Below are positions 50,737 to 59,462 of a DNA stretch of 64,000 nt, in pieces. The stretch is taken from assembly GCA_016699165.1 (NCBI GenBank), contig CP064963.1:3782001-3846000 (forward strand). The letters are read 5' to 3'. How positions within the stretch are numbered: the stretch's first letter is position 1; each line of letters begins with the position of its first letter. The DNA is from Candidatus Melainabacteria bacterium. Lineage in GTDB: Bacteria; Cyanobacteriota; Vampirovibrionia; Obscuribacterales; Obscuribacteraceae. A program made the position numbers and the translations under genes. A model generated the notes under the pieces. It did not search any database and was not told where the DNA came from. It saw only the letters and a program-made list of their open reading frames with translations.

Positions 50737-52376
50737 AGCCACCACATCCTGTTGTAAGGCGTTTTCCAGTAGAAAAATTCGACTGTGTCTATGAGGACAC
50801 CCCGTTTTCCAGGTAACGACTTGCTCGATATTACGCCGGAGGGATCTATTATGGCAGAAATTCCGGTGTTGGTAGACATGACAATATAGCGTCCGTTTTC
50901 TACTGCGCGAAAGACCGAAGCGGCAAGTAATTGCTTGTTTAGCGAAGATTCGTGGAACCAACTCAAGTTAGAAAGATTTACAAGCAAATGTGCGCCGCGT
51001 CTAACTTCGTTTGCAATTAGTCTTGGATATGCCATCTCGATAAAAATTGATAGACCTACTTTGCCCCACATGCTTGAGACCAGATTTACCTGATTAGTGG
51101 AGAGAAAATTTTCGCGACTGGCTGGGATGTGTTCGCGAAGCGAGTTTGGAATGCGCTCGTTTAATGCCTTAATCGGTGCCGATTCACCCAGTGGCACCAG
51201 TCTTTGTTTGACATATAAATTATCTTTGGGATTAAGAGGACTAATAATACGCGCGGCGTTCACTAATTCGCCACCCTGCAAATTCTCTATGGAACCTACA
51301 ATTGCTTCTTTGTTTTGATATTTGCACAAACTTTTTACTATGCTCAGCAAATTGCCTTGAACCATCTGCGCATTGTTTATTACGCCTTCTGGAAAAACAA
51401 GCATGAGCACTCCCAGATTGCGACTGAGTGCGTTGTAGCGTTTGGCAATGTGATCTGGTTTGGTAACTTGTAAGCGCTCTTCCTCAGCCGAGACATTGCC
51501 TTGCACCACCCCGACAGTAACAGGCGGGGTTTGAGGATCTTGTAATCGAACAGTTGCTACATCAATATAGTCTTGAATGCGTGCGATTCGCCCTTCGCCC
51601 CAAGCACTGAGGCTGAATACAAGTAGTGCAATAAACGCCAGATCTAAAAAGGCACCAAATCCGGTGGTGAGCTGATCTGTTCTGCGTCCCATTTTCTTGG
51701 CTAATCTAAAACATTGAATGACACTACAGGCAATGACTGCGTTCGACATCACAATTAAGTAATCGAGGCAGCCGCTGCCAAGAAAGGCAGACATCTGCAC
51801 CAGAGGCAAATTGCGATACTGCGAATAAACTAACTGATTTATTGGCAAGCCAATGAAAAATTCGGACGGTGCCACAAACCATTGCAAAAAGACCCAGATG
51901 AGCGGGACCGAAATTATATAGGGAAAAAATGGTCGCTCTATATTAGGTATGAATCCGGCTCGAAGCGGTAGACAAAAAACAATCAGGGCAAAGGCTGCGT
52001 ATAAAAGAGATTGGTGCAAACATTCAATCATCCAAATAAGACCACTAAAAGCGGTACCAAGCCAGTGAGGCAAACCAAGGGCAGTCATTGGTGCAAGACC
52101 CAGATAAAAACTCAACGCGACGCTGTTATATCCAAGCCCGAAGATGAGCCCACTTATTGCTGCTTCCCATTTGCCCGAGGCTCCGCGAATGAGCACTAAA
52201 AGTGGTGCCAGTCCAATCCAGGCAAGCCAGGAAAAATTGATATTGCCCACATCGAAGGCTGGGCAGCTCAATCCAAGCACGATGCCCAATAAAAAAATAA
52301 CTGGTCCTTTGTATAGAAAGGACGCGCGCTCAAGCCAGGTTGGTTGATCAAAGACGGAATGCGTCTGAAAAATCAC
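50733..52376 (-). CDS. lnt: Apolipoprotein N-acyltransferase (catalytic Cys replaced)
   Basis: A 547-residue protein with about 6-7 N-terminal transmembrane helices (LVLIRGASGKWEAAISGLIFGLGY) and a C-terminal nitrilase domain. The general base is in VFPEGVI and the catalytic lysine in KQRLVPLGE. The nucleophile segment, normally ICYE, reads SIFIE with Phe at about residue 445. Lnt adds the third acyl chain to lipoproteins in the inner membrane using this Cys, so the product is predicted inactive as N-acyltransferase or works another way. The remaining signature GAHLLVNLSNLSWF is intact. Confidence 0.85.
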   Translation of the reverse strand: MIFQTHSVFDQPTWLERASFLYKGPVIFLLGIVLGLSCPAFDVGNINFSWLAWIGLAPLLVLIRGASGKWEAAISGLIFGLGYNSVALSFYLGLAPMTALGLPHWLGTAFSGLIWMIECLHQSLLYAAFALIVFCLPLRAGFIPNIERPFFPYIISVPLIWVFLQWFVAPSEFFIGLPINQLVYSQYRNLPLVQMSAFLGSGCLDYLIVMSNAVIACSVIQCFRLAKKMGRRTDQLTTGFGAFLDLAFIALLVFSLSAWGEGRIARIQDYIDVATVRLQDPQTPPVTVGVVQGNVSAEEERLQVTKPDHIAKRYNALSRNLGVLMLVFPEGVINNAQMVQGNLLSIVKSLCKYQNKEAIVGSIENLQGGELVNAARIISPLNPKDNLYVKQRLVPLGESAPIKALNERIPNSLREHIPASRENFLSTNQVNLVSSMWGKVGLSIFIEMAYPRLIANEVRRGAHLLVNLSNLSWFHESSLNKQLLAASVFRAVENGRYIVMSTNTGISAIIDPSGVISSKSLPGKRGVLIDTVEFFYWKTPYNRMWWL

Positions 52377-52430
52377 GAATAATCACCAAAAACACTTACA
52401 TTTGCCTTGCAAGAGACTTATTATATAAGC

Positions 52431-52958
52431 ATGAGAATCTTCGGCATAGACCCCGGGACACAAACTACAGGTTATGGGGTAATAGACCTAGAAGGCGCTA
52501 GCCGCCTGTCCTATGTCGCTTCTGGCGTTGTCCACACCTCAAAAGATATGCCATTTCCCAAGAGGTTGAGCACTATCCGGATAGATATCATTGAGCTTAT
52601 TAATGAATATGCTCCGGATGTGGTGGCGGTCGAGTCTATATTCTTTTTCAAGAATGCCAAAACAGTTATTCCGGTTTCACAAGCACGCGGAGTTTTAATC
52701 GAAGCGGCAAGTTCAGTTGGACTTGATTCAAAAGAATATACGCCGATGCAAGTGAAGCAGTGTCTAACCGGTTTTGGACGTGCCGACAAAAAAGATATCC
52801 AAATAGCAGTGCAAGCGCTATTGCAACTTCCATCGATAATAAAGCCCGATGATGCTTCAGACGCTCTGGCAATTGCCATATGTCATGCCCGAATGGATTT
52901 AAGCGCACGCCAATTAGCGGCTGGATCCCAGATTGGAAATTCCGCACTCGCTCACTAG
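52431..52958 (+). CDS. ruvC: Crossover junction endodeoxyribonuclease RuvC
   Basis: A 175-residue Holliday-junction resolvase. The acidic catalytic residues are visible: D7 in FGIDPGT, E68 in VAVESIFF and D141/D144 in PDDASDALA. ATG 52431 gives the normal length; an upstream start to 52407 would add 8 residues. It cuts junctions in complex with RuvAB, whose genes are not here. The 3' end overlaps the convergent gene by 45 bases. Confidence 0.95.
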   Translation: MRIFGIDPGTQTTGYGVIDLEGASRLSYVASGVVHTSKDMPFPKRLSTIRIDIIELINEYAPDVVAVESIFFFKNAKTVIPVSQARGVLIEAASSVGLDSKEYTPMQVKQCLTGFGRADKKDIQIAVQALLQLPSIIKPDDASDALAIAICHARMDLSARQLAAGSQIGNSALAH

Positions 52959-54140
52959 ATGATTTAAAAACATGGTGGCGCCTGCTGGTCCCATGTGCAC
53001 AGTGTCCAGATAATCTTTGTCTTGGATTAAATCGTTCTTCTCGAAGTTGAGATATTTGATACCATATTTAGTACTGATGCTTTGCAGTATATCTAAATAT
53101 TTTGCTCGCATCTCTGTGCTGGATAAAGCTTGATGCCCACTTGAGACAGGCATATTAATCAATACCAGTTCCACTCTTTTGTCTTTGCACAACTGACATA
53201 TTCTATCTAGTGCTTGAGCTTCTAAATCCATTTGTTTGTAATTGGGCGGCATATAACGTTTTTCATATCCAAGTGAATCAAGCACCGGCTTTTCTTCCAT
53301 AGAAGCAGTTTCCAATTTAGATGCTTCTATTTCGGTTGGAAGTTTGACGGTTACTGCTTTTGTCTCAGCTTTAGCTTCTTGTTTTGGAGCTATTTTAGAA
53401 TCTGTTTTTTTGAATAATTTTTCGCTTTCATAAGTCATCGCTAGACCGATTTCACTATGACTTCTATACATAGGAAGAGTGGCATAGAGACTTAATTCTT
53501 GCTGTATGGGTTTTGATGCGTGTGAAAAAATAAAGGGTAAATTATCACCGCTAAATGCATAAGGTAAATCGAATAAGGCTTGAAATGTTGGTGTGCCTGC
53601 AAACGAGCAATTTATATTGTCTGCAAAATCGCGCAGTCCTACGCAAAGAATTATTTTGCCTGGTGATTTGTCAATTATTTTGCTTACTATTAAGTGAACA
53701 TCAGAAATCATGCTGGCAGCCACAGTTGCGTTAAAAACAGAGCTTTTAGAAAGCTTGGAAAAATACTGTGCCGATGTGTAGGCTTGCAACGGATTTAAAT
53801 TCTTTTCTTTCATCAGTTGTATTACGCTTTGATCTTTTGGATCGTCTGCGTAATACAAACAGCACATGGGAAGCGACGAGCCCACTACCACTACATCTGT
53901 TTTGCCTGCAATTTTTTTGAACTGTTCAAGTTTGAATGCGACCGATGCTTTGGTAATTAAAGCGGGAGTCATCTTTTCTTGTGGGACGTTTTTTAAATAA
54001 TTGATGTTGCCCGAAGCAAAGGCAGAAACAAGCATCAAAGCAAGTAACCAACATGTGAAACTTTTCCACGGCGCAAATTTCTTTGTGCCAGTGGTGGCAT
54101 CTTCAGGCGCCATGGGCTTTGACTCGGTCTTTGTGGTCAT
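52914..54140 (-). CDS. Membrane-anchored SGNH-like protein
   Basis: A 408-residue protein with one anchor (about residues 26-44) and an external domain. VVVVGSSLPMCCLYY matches a GSS block; YLNFEKNDLI...YLDTVHMGPAGATMFLNHL matches the Asp-x-x-His block. A charged linker (KQEAKAETKAVTVKLPTEIE) interrupts the domain. The layout is that of 5417-6490, so these are related families. Probable role: O-acyl transfer or ester cleavage on surface polymers, unproven. Its last 45 bases overlap ruvC. Confidence 0.65.
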   Translation of the reverse strand: MTTKTESKPMAPEDATTGTKKFAPWKSFTCWLLALMLVSAFASGNINYLKNVPQEKMTPALITKASVAFKLEQFKKIAGKTDVVVVGSSLPMCCLYYADDPKDQSVIQLMKEKNLNPLQAYTSAQYFSKLSKSSVFNATVAASMISDVHLIVSKIIDKSPGKIILCVGLRDFADNINCSFAGTPTFQALFDLPYAFSGDNLPFIFSHASKPIQQELSLYATLPMYRSHSEIGLAMTYESEKLFKKTDSKIAPKQEAKAETKAVTVKLPTEIEASKLETASMEEKPVLDSLGYEKRYMPPNYKQMDLEAQALDRICQLCKDKRVELVLINMPVSSGHQALSSTEMRAKYLDILQSISTKYGIKYLNFEKNDLIQDKDYLDTVHMGPAGATMFLNHLVSECGISNLGSSR

Positions 54141-54175
54141 GGTTGCAAGGATATCAAAGGGACAGGCTTTGGACC

Positions 54176-55117
54176 TTAAATTTGAATAAAACCGCTGTCT
54201 TTGAGCCCTGAGCTGTAATTTTCTGGGTAAAGCATTTCAGCAATCATTTGCATTGATTCGACTATTCGCGGTCCAGGTCTATTGAAATACTGATTTCCAT
54301 CGGCAACATAGACCCGTTTGTTTTTGACGCAAGACATTGATTTAAACTGGTCATTATCGAGCAATAGATGCATTTCGCTCATGGTGCGATTTATATCAAA
54401 TCCACACGGTGTCACAAGTACTACATCTGGATCTGAATTTACTAAATCAGACATGTTCATCCAGGGCGAGTGTTTACCGGCTTCTCCAAAGAGATTTTGG
54501 CCACAGGCAAATTCAATTAACTCAGGCACCCAGTTTCCAGCTGCCATTAAGGGGTCGATCCACTCGATACACGCGATGCTTGGAGTTTTTTCTGAAGCTA
54601 ATTTAAAAGACTGGCACTGTCTGTGCAAACTTTCTATTTTTTCGGTGATTTCGCCAATCAAGTCTAGCCCGCGCTGTTCGATATTTAACTCAATGCCCAG
54701 AGTGTCTATATCACTCAAAATATCAGTGAAACAATCGGGCTTTAGCGAAATGATTTTGACGTTCTCGCCCAAAGTTAATGAGCAAGCATCGACTACATCT
54801 TTTTCGCTTACAGCGCAGACTTCGCACTGTATTTGAGTGACAATGTGAGTAGGATTAAGAGACTTTATTTTTTCTGCGTCTACTCGATAGACACTTAAAC
54901 CCTCTTGAACCAGGGCTTTTACTTTTTGATCTATTTCATAACTGGTGCCATCTACTTCGAATTTGGGACTGGTACACACAGGTAAATCTAGAACTGATGC
55001 GGGATAGTCGCATTCGTGCGATCGCCCGATAATTTTATCTAGCAGTCCAAGACGGTATAAAGTCTCAGTGGAACTTGCTATAAGCGAGATTATGCGAAGC
55101 TCTTGCACAGCTGTCAT
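54176..55117 (-). CDS. Cobalamin-type ABC substrate-binding-fold protein, no signal peptide
   Basis: A 313-residue protein of the BtuF-like fold: RIISLIASSTETLYRLGLLDKIIGRSHECDYP is the typical start, then a long spacer helix, ACIEWIDPLMAAGNWVPELIEFACG and DPDVVLVTPCGFD. Relatives bind cobalamin or related corrinoids. No signal peptide or lipobox is seen, so it may be cytoplasmic, as in a group of homologues. ATG 55117 follows the previous stop at once (TAGTATG); GTG 55138 is an alternative. Confidence 0.85.
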   Translation of the reverse strand: MTAVQELRIISLIASSTETLYRLGLLDKIIGRSHECDYPASVLDLPVCTSPKFEVDGTSYEIDQKVKALVQEGLSVYRVDAEKIKSLNPTHIVTQIQCEVCAVSEKDVVDACSLTLGENVKIISLKPDCFTDILSDIDTLGIELNIEQRGLDLIGEITEKIESLHRQCQSFKLASEKTPSIACIEWIDPLMAAGNWVPELIEFACGQNLFGEAGKHSPWMNMSDLVNSDPDVVLVTPCGFDINRTMSEMHLLLDNDQFKSMSCVKNKRVYVADGNQYFNRPGPRIVESMQMIAEMLYPENYSSGLKDSGFIQI

Positions 55118-55118
55118 A

Positions 55119-55640
55119 CTAACTTTGCGTTGGAGCACCTTGCTCTTTTTGGGCTTGCTGAGCCATTACGTAGTCGAGCAAGCGAATAAACTCATTGCGG
55201 AAAGTGGCAATTACACGCACCAGTTCGGAGCGATTGCATACACAAACTACTCCAGCTCCGCCAAGACCACCAAAGAAGGAAGCGAATTCAGCCATTTCGA
55301 CAATAGATTCGTTGCCGTCAAACTTAGAAAAATCTTCGACCCAGTTAATTGGCGCGCTCAAAAAGAAGTCAGGACGCTGGGCGTATGGGTGATTGAGCGT
55401 TTGCATCGAGCCATCTGGCATCATCAAATATATTGCGCCACGCACTACTCTGTAGGCTGGCAAGTCGTGTTTTTGGGATCGATAAAAATCAAGCGCGTTT
55501 TGATAACCCTGAAGCTCATTTGACAGCCAGATTAAAGCCTCGTCCGGTGCTTTGCCGCGCAAAAGCGGCAGTGCTTCGGGCAATGCTTTGCTAAAAGTAG
55601 TCCCACCAGACAATAAATCTTGCTTGAGCTTTTGAAACAC
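55119..55640 (-). CDS. AbiTii-like domain protein (tentative)
   Basis: A 173-residue protein. The N-terminal 70 residues (DLLSGGTTFSKALPEALPLLRG, LIWLSNELQGYQ, LPAYRVVRGAIYL) resemble the N-terminal AbiTii domain found in some abortive-infection proteins, with the W-x-x-x-EL-x-GY and LP-x-YR marks. The C-terminal part is helical with a CVC pair. It is not certain that the role is defence. It is co-transcribed with the cobalamin-type binding protein. Confidence 0.6.
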   Translation of the reverse strand: MFQKLKQDLLSGGTTFSKALPEALPLLRGKAPDEALIWLSNELQGYQNALDFYRSQKHDLPAYRVVRGAIYLMMPDGSMQTLNHPYAQRPDFFLSAPINWVEDFSKFDGNESIVEMAEFASFFGGLGGAGVVCVCNRSELVRVIATFRNEFIRLLDYVMAQQAQKEQGAPTQS

Positions 55641-55738
55641 GTCGCCTCCCGGGTTTGCTAGCTCTATATACCACCCTTTAATACAAATAATATTAGTGAG
55701 AAAAAATACCGTAGATAGTCACATTCACCAAAGATCGA

Positions 55739-56851
55739 TTGACTGCAAAATGCCTATGTGAAAAGCTTATCCAATTAGTTGACAACTCACTTCGACCCGA
55801 CTCGGATATTTGCGTGATAAGTCCCGGAACCAAGAGCAAGTCGCAAGACCTGACGCCATTAATAGAGCTTGTGCAAGATGAAATGCAGATGGTCGAAGAT
55901 TGGCTTGGCACCAATTTGATTGACGACAATCCATTCGTTGGCGAATTGCTCAAACAAATTTTTCAGGCAGGCGGAAAGAGATTGCGCCCGCTTATCGTTC
56001 TTTTATCAGGCCGAGCCACGGGCAAAGATAACGAAATTGGCCGACTGCACATAATTTTGGCTGTTTTAACCGAATTGATTCATACAGCAAGTCTTGTTCA
56101 CGACGACGTAATCGACAGTTCTGACTTGCGTCGCGGCAAAGAGACCATTAATAAAAAATGGAACGAGCGTGTGGCTGTGCTCATGGGCGATTTGCTCTTT
56201 GCCCAGGCTTCTATTTGTTTGGCACGCTTAATGAACCCCCCTGTTGTAGGCATTTACGGTCAAGTATTGGGCGATCTTTGTGCTGGCGAAATTAAGCAAA
56301 TGCGCCACCAATTCAATATCGACGCAGACTGGGACACATACATTCAAAAATCAATCGGCAAAACGGCTTCGCTCTTCTCAGCCGGTAGTCACAGCGCAGC
56401 CATATTGAACGGACAAGACAATGACACTGTGCTTGCACTGAAAAGTTACGGACTCAATCTGGGCATTTGCTTTCAAATAGTCGATGATATGCTCGATATC
56501 ACTGGTGACTTTGATTCAAAAAATAAAGCTGGAGGTGTACTGAAACCTGTAGGCGGTGATTTGCGCAATGGCGTTTTGACCGCACCTGTTTTATACGCAC
56601 TTGCTCAAGGCGGCAAAGATTCAGAGAGATTGCGCAAACTAATTGAAGAAAGATTAGTAGTGGAAGATGCCGGGAACCAAGAGGGTCTTTCGATCATCTC
56701 AAGATCTTGTGCCATCGAAAAAACGGCCGAGTTGGCTCAAAAATATGCAGATGATGCATGCCGCGATATTTCCATTTTGCCCGATTCGCCTTACAAAGAC
56801 GGACTATGCGCATTGACCGAATTTATCATGTCCCGAGCCAAATCCAACTGA
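55739..56851 (+). CDS. Polyprenyl diphosphate synthase
   Basis: A 370-residue trans-prenyltransferase. The two Asp-rich motifs are LVHDDVIDSSDLRRG and QIVDDMLDITGDFDSKNK, with GGKRLRP before the first. It elongates farnesyl or geranylgeranyl diphosphate to the long chain of a quinone. The position upstream of resB-ccsA fits respiratory-chain biogenesis. The start is uncertain: I give TTG 55739, but GTG 55814 (VISPGTK) is as likely and gives a family-typical length (345). Confidence 0.9.
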   Translation: MTAKCLCEKLIQLVDNSLRPDSDICVISPGTKSKSQDLTPLIELVQDEMQMVEDWLGTNLIDDNPFVGELLKQIFQAGGKRLRPLIVLLSGRATGKDNEIGRLHIILAVLTELIHTASLVHDDVIDSSDLRRGKETINKKWNERVAVLMGDLLFAQASICLARLMNPPVVGIYGQVLGDLCAGEIKQMRHQFNIDADWDTYIQKSIGKTASLFSAGSHSAAILNGQDNDTVLALKSYGLNLGICFQIVDDMLDITGDFDSKNKAGGVLKPVGGDLRNGVLTAPVLYALAQGGKDSERLRKLIEERLVVEDAGNQEGLSIISRSCAIEKTAELAQKYADDACRDISILPDSPYKDGLCALTEFIMSRAKSN

Positions 56852-56862
56852 GCTAACAAAGA

Positions 56863-58281
56863 ATGTCGAAAAAGCTATCATTTGGAATCTGGTCGTCTGT
56901 AAAAATGTCTGTGATTCTGATTGCTCTGACAGCAGCCACAATTCTTGTAGGCGCATGGTGTCCGCAAGAAGGGCAAGTAGGCAAAGAGAAAGTATTTGAG
57001 ACTCTTGGAAAAGATAACGGACAGTTAGTCATAAATCTTGGGTTAGCCGACACATTTCATTCGCCCTGGTTTTTGTTTTTGATTGCGATGCTTTCTTTGT
57101 CTATGCTTGCTGCCAGTTTTGAGCGAGTCTTTCCGCGCTTAATGACTTTGAAAAACAAGATGCCATTGCTTGGCTTGAATGAAATCGCAAAATTGCCTTT
57201 CAACAAAAAAATTGAAATAGATTCAAGTTCTGATTCAAGCACCGAATCTGGTGGCACCGCAATAAGCGCCATCGATGATGTTGAAGCAAAACTAAAAAAG
57301 AAAGGCTTCAACATCATTCGCGAAGGAAACAAATTTACGGGCGAGCAAGGCTTGATTGGACGTCTTGCACCAAGTGTCACGCACGTCGGTCTGCTTTCTT
57401 TATTAGTTGGGGTGACTATCACTTCATGGACCGGGTTCAACGGATTTCAGCCAGTTAAATTGGGCGAGTGTTTGAGTTTTGAAGACTCCAAACATTCTAA
57501 TTTGTGGATGGGAAGTCTGCCAAAGTGGCAAGCTCGTGTGGTTGAAACACGTCGGGAGAACCATCCCACTGGTGAGCCTAAGCAGTGGTATACCACCTTA
57601 AATATCGAAGATAAATTTGGCAAGGTTATTAAAACTGGCGAATTATCTGTAAATAATCCGCTCACTTACGATGGTGTTGATATTTATCAATCCAGCTGGG
57701 GCATTGATTCAATCGCACTTAAATTCAACGGACAAAAACAACAAATACCTGTAAATCCAATGGGCAAGCGCTTCGCTGCCTTTCTTCCACTCGATCAAGA
57801 TTCGGTCATGATTTTTTCAGTAATGGATCAAAAATCAGACTTGAGAATTTTTGCCAAGCGCGGTGATTGGGAAGCACCAAAAATATTGACCGAAATCAAA
57901 CCCGGAAATGAAGCCACTCTTGGTGGTGTCAAGCTCACATACGAAGGTATTGTTCCGCGCACCGGTTTGCAATACAAAAGAGACCCGGGAATTTTTGTAG
58001 TCTATACAGCCTTTGGTTTCATCATGCTTGGTGTCATGCTTGCATTTATTCCGCACAGACACGTTTGGGTCTGTGAAGAAGTTGATGGTAAGCGCAAATA
58101 CCTTGCTATTGGCGGAAGATCTCCTAAAGCAAAAATTGCTTTCGAGCGAATGGTCTTGAAAATATTAGAGCCTTACGAATTGCAAGAAGCTAAATTGCAA
58201 GCACAAAGAGAGACAGAAAAAGTTTTCGACTCACCAAAAGATGATCATAAAAGAGAAGAGATATGTCAGACCTCCAAGTAG
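56863..58281 (+). CDS. resB: Cytochrome c biogenesis protein ResB/Ccs1
   Basis: A 472-residue membrane protein: three N-terminal transmembrane helices (VKMSVILIALTAATILVGAWCPQEG, WFLFLIAMLSLSMLAASFERVFPR, LAPSVTHVGLLSLLVGVTITS), a large periplasmic loop (GEL-x-VNNPL-x-Y-x-G-x-DIYQSSWG) and a last helix before residue 400. With CcsA it carries heme across the membrane and attaches it to apocytochromes c (System II, as in cyanobacteria and chloroplasts). The next gene starts inside its 3' end. Confidence 0.92.
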   Translation: MSKKLSFGIWSSVKMSVILIALTAATILVGAWCPQEGQVGKEKVFETLGKDNGQLVINLGLADTFHSPWFLFLIAMLSLSMLAASFERVFPRLMTLKNKMPLLGLNEIAKLPFNKKIEIDSSSDSSTESGGTAISAIDDVEAKLKKKGFNIIREGNKFTGEQGLIGRLAPSVTHVGLLSLLVGVTITSWTGFNGFQPVKLGECLSFEDSKHSNLWMGSLPKWQARVVETRRENHPTGEPKQWYTTLNIEDKFGKVIKTGELSVNNPLTYDGVDIYQSSWGIDSIALKFNGQKQQIPVNPMGKRFAAFLPLDQDSVMIFSVMDQKSDLRIFAKRGDWEAPKILTEIKPGNEATLGGVKLTYEGIVPRTGLQYKRDPGIFVVYTAFGFIMLGVMLAFIPHRHVWVCEEVDGKRKYLAIGGRSPKAKIAFERMVLKILEPYELQEAKLQAQRETEKVFDSPKDDHKREEICQTSK

Positions 58282-59264
58282 CACTAACCAACACCGCGGG
58301 CGTTACGTCCATTCTTTCCTTCTGGATTTTTGTGGCTTCAAACGCCTTCAAAAACTGGAAGCCCAAAATACTCGGTTCTGCTTTCTTTGTTCTGCTCATC
58401 GGATTTATTGCACTTACATGCGCAATTGTTGCGCGCGGTATTGAAGCACAGAGATTTCCACTTTCCAATTTGTATGAAAGCTTGCTTTGGTTCGCCTGGG
58501 CAATTATGGGAGCTTATTTGTGGCTGGCTGCGACGCTAAATCATGCAGGGGTCTGGCATTTGGGCTGGCTTGCTAGTTTGACTGCGGCATCATTCTTCTT
58601 ATATGGAAGTTGGTTGCCCCAAAGTCAGCACGACATTCAACCGCTCGTTCCGGCTCTGGTCAGTTACTGGCGCCAGATTCACGTTCCGCCATTAATAGTT
58701 TCGTACGCCATGTTTTTCTTGTCTGGCTTAAGTGGACTTGTGCAGTTGTGGTGGGCCGGACGCAGAGTGTCTGTTTTTGGACTTATCGCCACTATAGTTT
58801 TAGCCTGTACGGCAATTGCCCTTGGTACTTTCAGCCAGGTGGCTGTCTATTATTTGCAGGCGCTTTTTGTAGGCGGAAGTATTTTGGGTGTCATTTTCAG
58901 TTGGCTCAGTCTCAAAAAAGTGAAGACTCAAGCTATAAATGCCTCACGCGAAGAGTTGTATGACGATATTTCGTACAGATGCATTTCTGTCGGGTTTCCG
59001 CTGCTAACAATAGGCATAATCACGGGCGGCTTGTGGGCGAATCATGCCTGGGGCAGTTATTGGTCCTGGGACCCCAAAGAGTCCATGGCGCTTGTAACCT
59101 GGCTCAGTTACGCTGCTTACATACATTTGCGCATTCACCGTGAAATTGCATCAGACAAATTAGCGGTTGTTTCTTGTATCGGTTTATTGCTCACGCTGCT
59201 CACGTATTTAGGATTTAACACTCTGGGCTTTGGCGGGCTACACAGTTACGGGCAGCTCAAATAG
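58263..59264 (+). CDS. ccsA: Cytochrome c biogenesis protein CcsA/ResC
   Basis: A 333-residue protein with about eight transmembrane helices. The heme-handling WWD domain reads WGSYWSWDPKESMALVTW, and conserved His residues occur in ANHAW and GFGGLHSYG. It overlaps resB by 19 bases, and both proteins form the System II synthetase. GAGAAGAG lies upstream of the ATG. Confidence 0.94.
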   Translation: MSDLQVALTNTAGVTSILSFWIFVASNAFKNWKPKILGSAFFVLLIGFIALTCAIVARGIEAQRFPLSNLYESLLWFAWAIMGAYLWLAATLNHAGVWHLGWLASLTAASFFLYGSWLPQSQHDIQPLVPALVSYWRQIHVPPLIVSYAMFFLSGLSGLVQLWWAGRRVSVFGLIATIVLACTAIALGTFSQVAVYYLQALFVGGSILGVIFSWLSLKKVKTQAINASREELYDDISYRCISVGFPLLTIGIITGGLWANHAWGSYWSWDPKESMALVTWLSYAAYIHLRIHREIASDKLAVVSCIGLLLTLLTYLGFNTLGFGGLHSYGQLK

Positions 59265-59415
59265 CGCTTCGATATTGGTCGAATAAGTCATATATAGGTA
59301 TAAGCGGGTCAAAAGACTAGGGTTTATCCCGTTATTAAGATTGCCTTTGGAACTTTTAATAGTGAGAGTCGTCTCATTACCAAGAAGCACGACATAACCA
59401 GATATTACAAATTCA

Positions 59416-59438
59416 ACGCCCACAAGGCGGCGTTTTTA
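59416..59438 (+). terminator. Candidate terminator between ccsA and the sigma factor gene
   Basis: AACGCC (59416-59421) pairs with GGCGTT (59430-59435) and a T run follows (59434-59438). It ends 24 bases before the sigma factor start, so it would end ccsA transcripts and could also attenuate sigma mRNA. The 198-base gap shows no other clear element. Confidence 0.5.
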
Positions 59439-59462
59439 CTTCGCTAAGGCAACAAAAAAACT

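Noticed and set aside
50737..50961. Longer N-terminus of the DUF192 gene
   Set aside because: It lies inside lnt in another frame and has a non-natural, Cys/His/Arg-rich composition.
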